Source: Melitaea cinxia (taxonomy: Eukaryota > Arthropoda > Insecta > Lepidoptera > Nymphalidae). From it: a stretch of 64,000 nucleotides of DNA. Shown piece after piece: positions 22,772 to 33,609 of the stretch (its first letter is position 1; each line of letters starts with the position of its first letter). Where the stretch lies: assembly GCF_905220565.1 (NCBI RefSeq), contig NC_059395.1, positions 15,107,289-15,171,288 of the forward strand. Direction: 5' to 3'. Position numbers and translations under genes: made by a program. The notes beneath the pieces were generated by a model, which searched no databases, was not told where the DNA came from, and saw nothing but the letters and a program-made list of their open reading frames with translations.

Positions 22772-24298
22772 CAGTGGCGTAGCTAGGTAACCAAAGGCCC
22801 TGGGGCAAAATATAAACGAGGACCCCAACTAAACTATTTAAAATCGTTTGTTCCGTATCCGTCATAGTCCGAATTCGACATAATCCAGAATTGTCGTAAT
22901 ACAGTCGACTCCGTAATAAACTTTAAAACCAGATACAAATTATACCTTATTTTAGTGAACAAATTAAAAATATTTTATGAAAATAAAAGAGAATATATAC
23001 CTGTTACCGTTCAAAACAGTACATTACAGTCCTGTAACAGACACACAGACAGCGGAGGTATATTAATATGATCCCGTCGAGCACCCGTTTGGTCACTCAG
23101 TCAGTCAGTTAGTTCAGCCTATTGCAGTCACTGCTGGAGATAGGCCTCCACAAGTCACGTGTTTTGCCCGTAGGCACTACGCTGGGTAGGCGGGTTGGTG
23201 TGCGTAGGGCTGGCTTTGTCGCACCGAAGTCGCGTCTGCCCGTCTTCGACCTGTATATTTCAAAGCCAGCAGTTGGATTGCTGTCCCGCCATCGGTTGGC
23301 TTTTTGCGGAATCGGAGTTGCGGAATCTTCAAAGTGAAGACTCGACGAAGCCTGCTAAATGCCGCCCAGCTCAACGGAATCCTCCTAAAGGCCTCCTTTT
23401 TGAAGATTTTGCGGCCCAGTTGGATTGTATGGCTTAGGTAAACATAATCGTGAACAACTTCAAGAAGGGTATCTACCATCGACCGATACCGATCTCGGTA
23501 TCACTTGGTTGTTGAACATTACTTTCTTTTTGTCCAAGTTCATACCAAAACCGATTCGTCGAAAGGACTCGTTTAGGCCAGCCAGCGTTTGGCCAAGTTC
23601 ATCCAACGTCTCCACAAAGATGACAATATCGTCGGCGAAACGAAAGTGAGAGATGAATTTGCCGTTGACGTTGACGCCTCGTTCCCCCAATCGAAGGTTT
23701 TAACGACGTCCTCCAGTGCAGTGGTAAACAGTTTGGGTGATATAACATTTCCTTGTTTTACTTACCCCACACCAGAGGAAAATTCGTCTTGTTCTCTGGT
23801 CTTGGATATGATCGTACATACATTTCAGTACCTCGACATATTGCTCGACGAGTACAGCTGTTCATAAAATGTCTCGACCTCTTCTCGGATCTGAGGGTGA
23901 GAGCAAACGGTTCTGCCATCCACTGTTTTGAGTTTCGCAAGAATGCTTCTCCGCAATGGTCATTGGAAAACTTTTTACTCCCTATTCTGTCAATAAGAGT
24001 TTTAATCACTCTCGTATTTGAGAAGCGGAGGTCTCGGCGTATAAGTTTCCGTATCCTCTTGGAAAGAGCCTTCTTTCAAACAAAGATGTTCGAGATTTAT
24101 TGGGAATTCCTCTGTTTTTTTCAGATAAGTTAACATTATTAAATTTTCGTTCATTGAATCTGGTTTATTTATATTCCGAATGTGGAAGAAATTTTTCATT
24201 AGTTCAATTTATAGTTTGAAAGTCAGAGTTCGAGAGGCCCCCTGAGCTTGGGGACCCCGGGGCACTGCCCCGCCTTGCCCTTTGTAGCTACGCCACTG
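22772..24298. mobile_element. hAT-type element carrying an RTE LINE fragment
   Basis: Ends CAGTGGCGTAGCTA and TAGCTACGCCACTG form the inverted repeats. Flanks actatatt (22764-22771) and gctatatt (24299-24306) match at 7 of 8 positions, an 8-bp hAT-type duplication. G-rich 'gccctggggcaaaa' and 'ccccggggcactgccccg' follow the ends. Inside lie an RTE-tail repeat (23113-23330, plus) and a broken reverse transcriptase (23335-24010, minus), so this is a composite. Confidence 0.75.
23335..24010 (-). pseudogene. RTE-type LINE reverse transcriptase fragment
   Basis: Minus-strand frames show FRFADDIVIFVETLDELG (RT motif C, near 23620-23660), NESFRRIGFGMNLDKKK, then LEVVHDYVYLSHTIQLG and RRIPLSWAAFSRLRRVF. 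Further upstream are a block near 23770-23800 resembling GDVISPKLF in a shifted frame and AVDGRTVCS/EVETFYEQL pieces near 23880-23920 that belong before the RT core. RT motifs 0-A are missing between them, and several frameshifts are present. The C-terminus is cut by the RTE-tail repeat. RTE clade by the FADDIV and WAAF.KLR.VF pattern. Confidence 0.75.
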
Positions 24299-24571
24299 GC
24301 TATATTATTCGGCTGTTACGTGTTAACATAAGCGTTACTTTCTTACCTAGGAACAGTCAACCGTGTGTGCATGTTATGAATAATTAAATTTTTTTTTAGA
24401 AACTAACATTTATCGAAGTGTCCACTATTCACCTTCAACGTTTAAACATTGTGTTAAATTGAACGAGCAAAAGAATCGCTTACGGACAAGCTAATTGGTT
24501 GATATTATTACTAACTGTAATAACACTAATAACCTATTTCTAGAAGAATGCTACTTTTTAAATTATTTAAA

Positions 24572-24965
24572 ACTAGCTATGATACACGGCTTCGCTCGGG
24601 AGTTGATATGAGATTACGTAGTAGTTGAAATAAAAAAATAAATTATGACGTAAAAAGTAAAAAAAATATTGAAAACATTTTCTCATTATTTACACTACTT
24701 GCTTATAAACAACATTTTTCATTTTATTATATATATGTAAATTTTAAAATTCTCGATTCTTTAATACTTGTATTTTCTTTTCTTTCTTCGCTTTTTCTGC
24801 TTCTCGGGGTGCTCATTCTGGTTCGTTGATTTTGTAAACGTGCTTCGTGCTCTTCTTCCGTTTCATTTCTTCGATATTCTTTTTGTTTCCGCCGTTTCGC
24901 TGCAGAACTGGCAAGATCTCCTGCTCTTTTACGTCTAGGCATTGTATTCTGTAAAATATAAATTA
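24572..24965 (-). mobile_element. Internally deleted Helitron with an N-terminal replicase remnant
   Basis: The minus-strand ORF at 24727-24942 begins MPRRKRAGDLASSAAKRRKQ and is rich in Glu/Arg heptad-like repeats (EEEHEARLQNQRTR). Such a basic N-terminal region is typical of insect Helitron replicase-helicases. After 70 residues it stops. About 150 bp further the element ends 'gcgaagccgtgtatcatagctagt', with CTAGT at 24576-24572 and a T following, as at Helitron A^T insertion sites. Rep and helicase domains are gone. The link to Helitron replicase rests on composition and on the end. Confidence 0.55.
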
Positions 24966-24990
24966 AATAAACATTTTATAGCCAAATATA

Positions 24991-26002
24991 CAGGGTTATA
25001 GGAAAAGTCGTGCTAGATCCGTTAAGGGCGTGGAGTACCTATCATTTCCGACTTATTTCACTATGAAATACCCTACCCTAAACTTAACCCTTTTCGAGAT
25101 ATTCGACTTTTAATTTTTTTATTGAAAATTGCCGATTTTTAGGCTACTAAATTTAATTTTGTTTATTTTGTGTGTCTTATTATTATTGTTATTGCATTTT
25201 TACATCTCTAATAAGATGCTTTACGACGTCAATTATTAAAATAGTGCATAAGTTAATTGAATAGGCCGTAGTAGACAAGTGAAAGTTAAGAAATTAAAAA
25301 AAATATTATAAAGTTTATTTTTCTTTAAGGGATATCTAAAAAAAATATTATGGCAGTTGTTCGGCAGATGTGTTTTAAAATATCTACGTTTCATCAGCTA
25401 TCTAACGAGGTATAACAAAGGTAAGAAAAAGTTGTGTGAAAACCTGATTTAATAAATGACATTTCATGCTTACCCATTGTTTTATTTTACTTTTTAGGGC
25501 TAAGTATTAATTTTCTTCTCCACTGTCGCCTATGAAACTAAGTTTTTTTCAATGCATTTAAATAAAACCCTAGATTGTTATACCTCGTTAGATAGCTGAT
25601 GAAACGTAGATATTTTAAAACACATCTGCCGAACAACTGCCATAATATTTTTTTTAGATATCCCTTAAAGAAAAATAAACTTTATAATATTTTTTTTAAT
25701 TTCTTAACTTTCACTTGTCTACTACGGCCTATTCAATTAACTTATGCACTATTTTAATAATTGACGTCGTAAAGCATCTTATTAGAGATGTAAAAATGCA
25801 ATAACAATAATAATAAGACACACAAAATAAACAAAATTAAATTTAGTAGCCTAAAAATCGGCAATTTTCAATAAAAAAATTAAAAGTCGAATATCTCGAA
25901 AAGGGTTAAGTTTAGGGTAGGGTATTTCATAGTAAAATAAGTCGGAAATGATGGGTACTCCACGCCTTTAACGGATCTAGCACGACTTTTCCTGTAACCC
26001 TG
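24991..26002. mobile_element. Foldback element with 428-bp inverted arms
   Basis: Left arm 24991-25418 and right arm 25575-26002 are reverse complements over their whole length; the few mismatches I saw are near the outer ends. The spacer is 156 bp. Outer ends are CAGGGTTA and TAACCCTG, flanked by TA on both sides (24989-24990, 26003-26004), compatible with a Tc1/mariner-type TA duplication. No ORF. A transcript through it would fold into a very long hairpin. Confidence 0.92.
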
Positions 26003-26005
26003 TAT

Positions 26006-26427
26006 TGTTACGTAAGCGTGGGGTACGTTGAGACAAAGAAAAAAATTATTTGACCTTCAAGCGGTCGCGCGATATTTTGTTTACGGCCAAAAGTATATAG
26101 AAGGCATTGATTCAACGTCGGGCGACGCGTTACGAAGGTTAAGGAAATTACAATTAAAAGAAAAGAAAAGAACCATTAGAATTAATTAAGCACACTATTA
26201 AAAATACTCAGATTTGATATTTTACAATAAAGGCTCACAGATAACTTCTTTCCTTTCCGTTTCGAAATCGCTTGTGTCGCTGTTTAAATCGAACTAACTC
26301 TGGCGGGCGACACCAGGCTCTTATATATTCAGAGAGCTAGTAGGCTCTAGGATATTCGAAAAAGTTTAAGAATATTTTCTTTCTCACACTTTCTAGAATG
26401 TTCTCGACAATATCGTCCGCCGTAACA
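26006..26427 (-). mobile_element. Solo LTR of an LTR retrotransposon
   Basis: A 422-bp segment with ends TGTTACG and CGTAACA, the TG...CA form of LTRs. Read on the minus strand it has the parts of an LTR promoter in order: a heat-shock-element-like array (26407-26391), TATATAA (26327-26321), and an initiator-like GAGTTAGTTCG (26300-26290) about 30 bp after the TATA. AATAAA lies further on in a run of pyrimidines only in the opposite orientation, so the polyadenylation signal is unclear. No internal coding region or second LTR is present. The target duplication is weak: 'atat' if the adjacent foldback element is removed, against 'atag'. Confidence 0.6.
26391..26407 (-). promoter_or_regulatory. 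Heat-shock-element-like motif
   Basis: TTCTAGAATGTTCTCGA contains alternating TTC/GAA units at 5-bp steps (TTC-GAA-TTC, then a partial GA). This is the arrangement bound by heat-shock factor trimers. It lies about 65 bp upstream of the TATA motif in the minus-strand LTR. Confidence 0.5.
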
Positions 26428-26442
26428 ATAGGTTCTGCAGCT

Positions 26443-26664
26443 GTAGCATACGTAGTAAAGGCGCGAAATTTAAAAACTTAAATTTTAAAACGTTTACAGA
26501 ACTAATTTGAATAACTAAAATTATGTCAGTTTAACTCCAAAATATAAGTTAGCTACTGCTGTATAAATACATAAAATTTAATAACTTTATCATAGTAACA
26601 AATCTAATTTAAGACTTTATTGAAATTGGAATTTTAAATTTCGCGCCATTACTACACATGCTGC
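26443..26664. mobile_element. MITE-like element with GGCGCGAAATTTAAA inverted ends
   Basis: 'tagcatacgtagtaaagg' plus 'cgcgaaatttaaa' on the left pairs with its imperfect reverse complement on the right ('ttttaaatttcgcgcc' followed by 'attactacacatgctgca'). Arms are about 35 bp and the body is AT-rich, without ORF. The exact ends and target duplication are unclear. Confidence 0.6.
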
Positions 26665-28981
26665 AATTGCTCGCAGCGCCTTTCGAAATGCAACCCAAAT
26701 AATTGTTGTTCTAAATGAAGTTCAAATACTCGACAACAGATGGCGCCACTACACTTAGTTTCCAAGTTGAAGGGTTGGAAAAGCCCTTATATCTTTAAAA
26801 ACACGCCGTTTAGGTTAAAACGGAAACTTTCTTGTTCGAGGGGGGATAAAGGGCTATCACACTATATAAATCCCTTTATCGTGCCGGGACTCCCTTTTAA
26901 GTTTTATCGGCACGCACAATTTAACAACTTAGTTTTATCATATATAATGATTTTACTATTATGTTGCATATTAACAAAATATAACATTTAGTAAATTAAT
27001 ACAAATAAGTAATGACGTGTAATAGAGCACACTGTATAGAAGTTTTATTTACAGTCATAGTATCTATGTTGTTTTTTTATTATTGTATATGTATGTATGC
27101 ATATGTATGCTTATGTATGTATTAGCGATAAGACCGCCTTTTGTACACTTCTTTTTTTATTGTTATTTTTCTTGCATATATTATGCTACATGTATTGTTT
27201 CTGGTTGTACGATAAAGTATATTTATTTTGTATGGTTTATAAATTACCTGTTTTAACTATATATATATTTACTCAACCTACTAGCTTAAAAATTGAAAAT
27301 GTAATAACTTAGATTTCGAAAGATTGCTATGTCCACGTGGCTCGAAACAACCGGTTTGTCATCTCGCCTCACCTGCCACTGCCACTCTCGGATGTCGGCG
27401 ATACGGCTCGCCTTAATCGCTTCAACAAATTAAGCTTTCTACGGCTTATACCACCTGAGAAAATGTAACAAAGAATTTTCACTTTACTTTCTGAGTATTT
27501 ATTGAGCGGGAGCTTATTTAATGCCTATTTTTTGTCTTTTCCCTGAAGATATGTAATTTTTATAAGATGTTTATAAGAAAGATAAAATTTAAATAGTCTG
27601 TTAGTGCTATCGTAAGATTTGAGCATCCGAGTACTGCTTACGTGTACGCGTGTATGCGTATGGGACAAGCTACAGAGAGCTCGATCGTCGCTGCTGGCGC
27701 CCGACAACCGTTACTCAACTACGCAGCCGGACCCACGCCGAGTTAATTATCGGAATAGTTTTAAACGAGATCCAGCGTTTAAAACCTTTTGAGCCTCAAA
27801 TCAAATTTAGTAGAAATATACTTCTGAAAATTATTATATTACATAAGCATATTTTTAATTACAAAATCCTACAATTAAATAAGCTTTAACCACTTTATCT
27901 GACCATTATACCATAGAGCATTTATACTTGACTAAAAAATAATATATTGAAAAATTAAAGACACATCAATTAATGTTAAAATAACTATTTATCATCAAAC
28001 ATTGGCGAAGTGGGGCCGTGTGATTGCATCATCTCTCAATATAGTATGGTAGGTAGAGCTACATTATTGCTTACAGATATCCAATTCAGTATACTTGCAT
28101 ACTGTGAATTGTATTTTTGGTAATTTATTATATTAATCTAAAGTTGAAAAACAGTAGAAATCTGCAAATGTATCTGTTTATCTAGTCCTACCTAAATCTT
28201 TTTACGCGTAATAAGAACACACGTTTGATATATTTTTGTGTGTGTGCGTAATAGTGTTCTGTTATATCACAGTTCGTTGATCGCACGTGTGCGCATACGT
28301 TTCATGAATAAACAATATAGGCAGTCACTTGCACAAATAATGCTGTACGCAAGTTATGCGTATGTGCAGTATCAGTATGGCTGATTTCATATCTCATTGA
28401 GTTAAGGACGGCGGCGCCTACGTGCTGTTTTGCGCGTTGACAACTACTCAATATTTCATTTTGTTACGAACTTTTAAGAAAGTCAACGGTGGCAAATATA
28501 CGAAAATTATAATATATCAAACCTTTGTCACAAATGTAACATTTCTATTATAATAGCCGAACTTATATAGTATATTTAGAAATTAGATGTCTTTAAAAGA
28601 AGGCTTAACTATATATTATTATGTACCTATTACTTAATATAAGTATATTTCAGTTAAAATGTTTACAAGTTAATATCATGTTACTAACATAGATCAAGTA
28701 AAAAGAATAGATAACGCACTTAAAAAAGTGAAGCCACTTTTTTAAATATGTGTGAGTGAGTGAAGTGTTGACACTTTTTAAAAAAAGTCCCTGAAAATTT
28801 TATTAAATGGGATTAAACACAATTAATTTAATATAGGTAAAATGGGTATGCGAAATTAAAAATTTGTTTATAGTTTTAAATATATTTACTCCTTTTTTGC
28901 TTCAAATTGTTAAATAAATCTATTGCAGCCATGTTTTGATTTAATGAATTATATAAATCTGTGTCAATGAAAATTGTGTTT

Positions 28982-29176
28982 TTAAGTAATTGATGATTCC
29001 TCTGAAGGGCAAGTTCCTGTTTTAAAGACGTCTAACTCTTTGCTATAATGATTTAATTTTTTTACATTTTTTTTTTTTTTTAAATAAAGTTCCTGCTTTT
29101 TTAACTTTTCTCTTAGTTTATGTTTTCTAGGTGTATCAAAGATTGAATCTTGGTTAACGACTAATTTAAGACTCAT
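28982..29176 (-). pseudogene. Possible THAP/P-element-type protein fragment
   Basis: The minus-strand ORF has DTPRKHKLREKLKKQELYLK and then a lysine-rich run through a poly-A tract. A shift of frame continues as a basic coiled-coil-like stretch. 'TPRK..LR.KL' followed by a coiled coil resembles the linker after the THAP finger of insect THAP/P-transposase proteins. No THAP finger or catalytic part is visible, so this is weak. Confidence 0.3.
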
Positions 29177-31563
29177 CCGGTAAGATAGTAGAGATAATCA
29201 AATTATTTGCTTATATTCAACCATTAGTTAATTTGAATTTAGTAACTACATATATTATATTATTCAATCAGAATTATATATCAGAAGTGCATGTAGAGCT
29301 GCCATACGTTGTGCAATAGCTAGTGCACGGGCGCCCGGTGGCGCCTAGCCAGCGGACCACGGCCGTTTATTTATAAAACAGTCTATTTGAGTTTTACTAC
29401 TACCCGCCGGGTCTGCTTTAATGTTATAGTATATTCAATTGGATGTAAGATTGTTTAATATGTGCAGCTAAACGTGAATCAGATTCGGTTGACTTTTGAT
29501 ACTTTTCACTTATTACAAATCAGCGATGTCCTTCACGGTGTATCGCATCTAATCTAATCAATATGAGTATAGAATATGATATACGAAGAATTTCTTATTT
29601 TTACACGGATTTCAAAATAATACGTATACGTAAATTGAATAACACAGTAGCGGAGTCATCGTACAAGACCCCAACGCCACAGGGCGGATGTAGATAACAT
29701 TACGCTACGTTGACATCATACAAATAAAGTACTCCAGTCCAAAATGAAGCGCACACGTAGACCTATAACGTGGGAAAATTCCGATTGCCTTATGTATGAA
29801 AGTGATATTGAATTATACGCTACGATGAACCCTAGCTCTATGTTAGTGTTACATATCGTTACCTACTGATAGAATAAAGTTGGTTATTATTTTATAATAT
29901 ATTACAGACGATTGTTGAAGTAAAACTCTTTTACACACGCTTGACTTAGGGACTAGGTAGGCTGATTAATGGGAAACGAGAGCGTTACAAAAAGTGTGAT
30001 CGGGCGAGGCGAACGAAAGATGAGAGGGATATATAAGTTAATTTTCGTTTTTTTATATGACAATTTTTTAACACTTACGTTCTTTCCCATAACATACCTA
30101 AACAACAGTGACATGTAGTTATAGATATTACCTATGTCATAAATTTCTGGAATTAAATATATTTCATCAATGAAATACAACATATATCGAAGTATTGGGT
30201 GCAATTTCGCAAGTCAAGTGTCGTCGGTAATTTGTATGGGCGGTTATCTGGCGAAACTTAAGTTTGGGTCAAGCAGCGCGCGGGCAACAGTGGTGAGAGG
30301 AAACCTGTTTGACCGCGCCCGGCCGTGGGCGTCTGCCGCCTGCCGCGCCTAACACACGGAACTCGCTTGTCGAGATACGTATGTGTACTTCATACTTGTA
30401 TACCATAAAATTGAAATTTCACGAGAACTTTGTTAAAGTTACATTAAATACTTTAGTAAATTTACAACAAGAACAAAAATTAAAATATGTAGGTAGGTAT
30501 ATACCTATGTCGGAGAGACGGACGGCACGAGGATGATGACCGATAGATGTCTTTGTCTGTCTATCCTCATCGTGGGCTGCGTGATCTTAATTTTGATTAT
30601 TTATGCATTATAGTGGATACAGCGGTGGACATTATACGTGGATTTGATTTACAATTAACTACACACATTAGCCACCATTTAACAGACGACAGTACGACAT
30701 TATTAGGCAAACGATAGGATTGATGCAAAGATGTGAGTCAACTGCTCCTCTGCAAGCTCTTAACTTCACTGCCACAAATCTCATCGATAATATTATCCCA
30801 AAAGCTTACATTCACACGTTAAGTCAACCTCATCCAGGAACACTGGAATAAGTGGAACTTATTAAAAGAGTGGAAAAGATTGTTACGATTTATTACCGAT
30901 GTGAACTTGAACTCACAAAATAGACGCCATTAATTGTTTTAATTATTAACAAAATGTAATGATATACGATAACAATTGTTCCTTTATTTCAATTCGTTTT
31001 AAATTAATCTCCGACATATACGGTTAATATTGGCATTGCTAATTCTCTACATACTTATATACTAAAAAATATTAGGTTATGTACCTAATATTTTTATTAG
31101 TACGAAGAATGAAGAAATATAAATCTTCTTAATATAATTATATAAACTACGCGTCACGTTGTTTGTCCGCGGTGGACTCCTAAACTAATAAACCGATTTA
31201 ATCAAATATAGCTAGCTAGTATATATACTAGCTGGTACCTATATAATACATATATATACATTACTATACCTATCAAAAAATAATGTTTTACATAATAGTA
31301 ATTTCAAACAGTTGTCGTAAAAGGCAATGCAATATTAGAGATAAAAAATAAATACAAAACCTACAAAGGCGTCAGAACAGGTTGATATTATATTGGAACT
31401 TAGGCAGGTCCATTTAAGTGTCTACAAAAAAATAAGGTGCCAATAAAAGGACGGAAACCCATTGTTTGATGTCGTTCTGGTATCGGGAATTTCTTAAAAA
31501 AAATTAAGGGACCCTATTCTATAATCGGGCAGTAAGGAATACAATGAGCCCTTTGTGAGCGCA

Positions 31564-31579
31564 GGCGCCGAACGGTCTG
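31564..31579 (+). promoter_or_regulatory. Candidate Mad/Medea/Schnurri silencer element
   Basis: GGCGCC-GAACG-GTCTG, an exact match to GRCGNC-N5-GTCTG on the plus strand. It lies at the start of a GC-rich patch about 17.8 kb upstream of the brinker start. Confidence 0.45.
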
Positions 31580-33609
31580 GCAGAGCGGCGCAGCGCACGA
31601 GGCCGCCGCCGCCGCGTCTGGCTTTTCTTATGCTTTGTGCGTTGTTAATATTATATATCACACTCGCCCTCAAAGAGAAATATATATTTGTTTATGCTTT
31701 AAGTTCGCGCTTTGATATTATTTTCGACCGTTCTTCCTCACAAATTTCGTGAATTTCAATATGGCCTATGTACCTTGTAGAAATGCAATATATAGGTATG
31801 TGGTCTTTATCTGCATACAATGATCTCGTGCAAGCCGCCCGGCGCCAACCTTGCCACCTCTGACTACGGATAACCGATTACAAAATTAATCCGGTACGTA
31901 CCCAATTTAACCGAGCGCTACTGTTTCTTTCGCTGCTACTGAATGAATATAGGTAAGTAAATTATAGTTAGGAATCCAAATATTACGTAATAACAAGTTT
32001 CTTGATGTTTTAATATTAAACATTGAACATAATTCTCATTTTATATGGGTTATATTATAGCATCAACGATCATTTCCAAGACTAGATTATATTTTACGTT
32101 ATAGCCACCATCCTCAATGGCGTAACGTTAATTCCAGTTATGAATAATACAAAATGTCCCATCAACATACGTCGAATAAACTTTATGATGCAATGTGGAT
32201 CCAATCTTGTACTTAAATACCTAAATATAGAGTAGGAGACATTGGAATATCTTTTTTCTTGTCTTGTTATACATTTACTCTATTAACTATAAAAACACCG
32301 CTGAATATGCAATCAAGTGTTCAAACACCAGTTGCTTTGAAGTACCTGCTTATTAGTCATACATCACGCCACCTACTTGAAAGTATTCCGTTAACGTAGG
32401 CTGAGTTATTTTTATAGCATAGATAGAACCGTAGGTATATCTTTAATTATTATCAGTAAACATGAGCGGTAACGGTTATAACTACGTTTATAATATATCT
32501 ATTCATCATACCTATTTATGCATATTGTTCGATTGTATATCCATGTTATCCAGATAAAGCTTACATATATTATTATTTTTTCTTGAGTGTAGTTTATAAT
32601 CTAGACGGAGCAATTAATATAGAATAAATTAAGTAAATAAAAATAAAAAATACTACTTATTTTGTAACGAAAGTGATTTAATAATTGGAACGAAGTTCCT
32701 TTTATTATATATTCTAATGAAAGCAAAAATATGTAAATCTTTTAATATTATTACATTCCTTCCTTTGCAGTCGGGTAAAAATACTTGTAACCACCCTTGT
32801 AATAATAATAAGGAAAATAGGTAGGTATTTTATATAAAAGTACAGTGGTGCATAAGTCTTTGTTTGTTGTTTATATTATAACGTTGAACTAATTGGTTTA
32901 GAGTAAGACCATAAGCCATTTATGGCATGTTGTTATGAATCTAGACCCGAGCTATACGAGCTCTCGTTGGCTGACGGCATCCGCTTTCATTACACTGTTC
33001 GTTACTTATATCAACAGTTAATCATTCCTGGTTCATATAGACACTTAATAGGATTATTTATCTCGTTTAAACATAAAATATCTATAAATTTCTACTACTT
33101 ACCTTTTTTTAGGGTTTCGTAGCAAAATAATGTCAACGAAAGGTCTGTCCCAGAATCCGTCGGTCTGTCTCAGAATTATATCTTTGGAATGGTAATATCT
33201 AAATACTTAAGATGAAGAACTATCAAATTTAAACAAAAAAATTGCAACTTACCTCGTAAACAAAAATAAGAATAGGTAGACATTTAAAAAAAACTTATTA
33301 GTAGACCTTAGGTAGGATAATAATGCCTAAGGCTTTAACATACATAAATAATCATAAGAGGCTTTTAATACTTGCTACCTAATTTAGGTAATTAATAATA
33401 AATTTAAATAATTTTTAATGTCACTCTGCCTGCGTTTCTTGCTTTAGTATCAAGGGTTTATGTTCTGACATCTTTAAGTCAAATTCAGTCCAAATCACGG
33501 TCTTAGAACTACAGTAGTGGGTACGTCGGCTTAATGGTTTACGGCCGCCAGAGGCATGAGGATCGATGGGTGTGCTGTGTAACGAAGACAGAATAGCATT
33601 CTGCCTCTT

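Larger units (their letters stand above)
26665..33599. other. Long AT-rich non-coding region with scattered GC-rich patches
   Basis: No convincing gene. GC-rich patches stand out at 27350-27450, 28395-28445, 29310-29420, 30200-30360, 31550-31630 and 31830-31870. The patch at 31.56 kb carries an exact silencer-type motif. Repeats: 29935-30045 (family of 9438) and 31145-31235 (family of 11782). The region is best explained as distal regulatory DNA, perhaps of brinker. Confidence 0.5.

Noticed and set aside
26221..26235. Plus-strand AATAAA as evidence that the LTR reads forward
   Set aside because: The TATA, initiator and heat-shock motifs are correctly ordered and spaced only on the minus strand.
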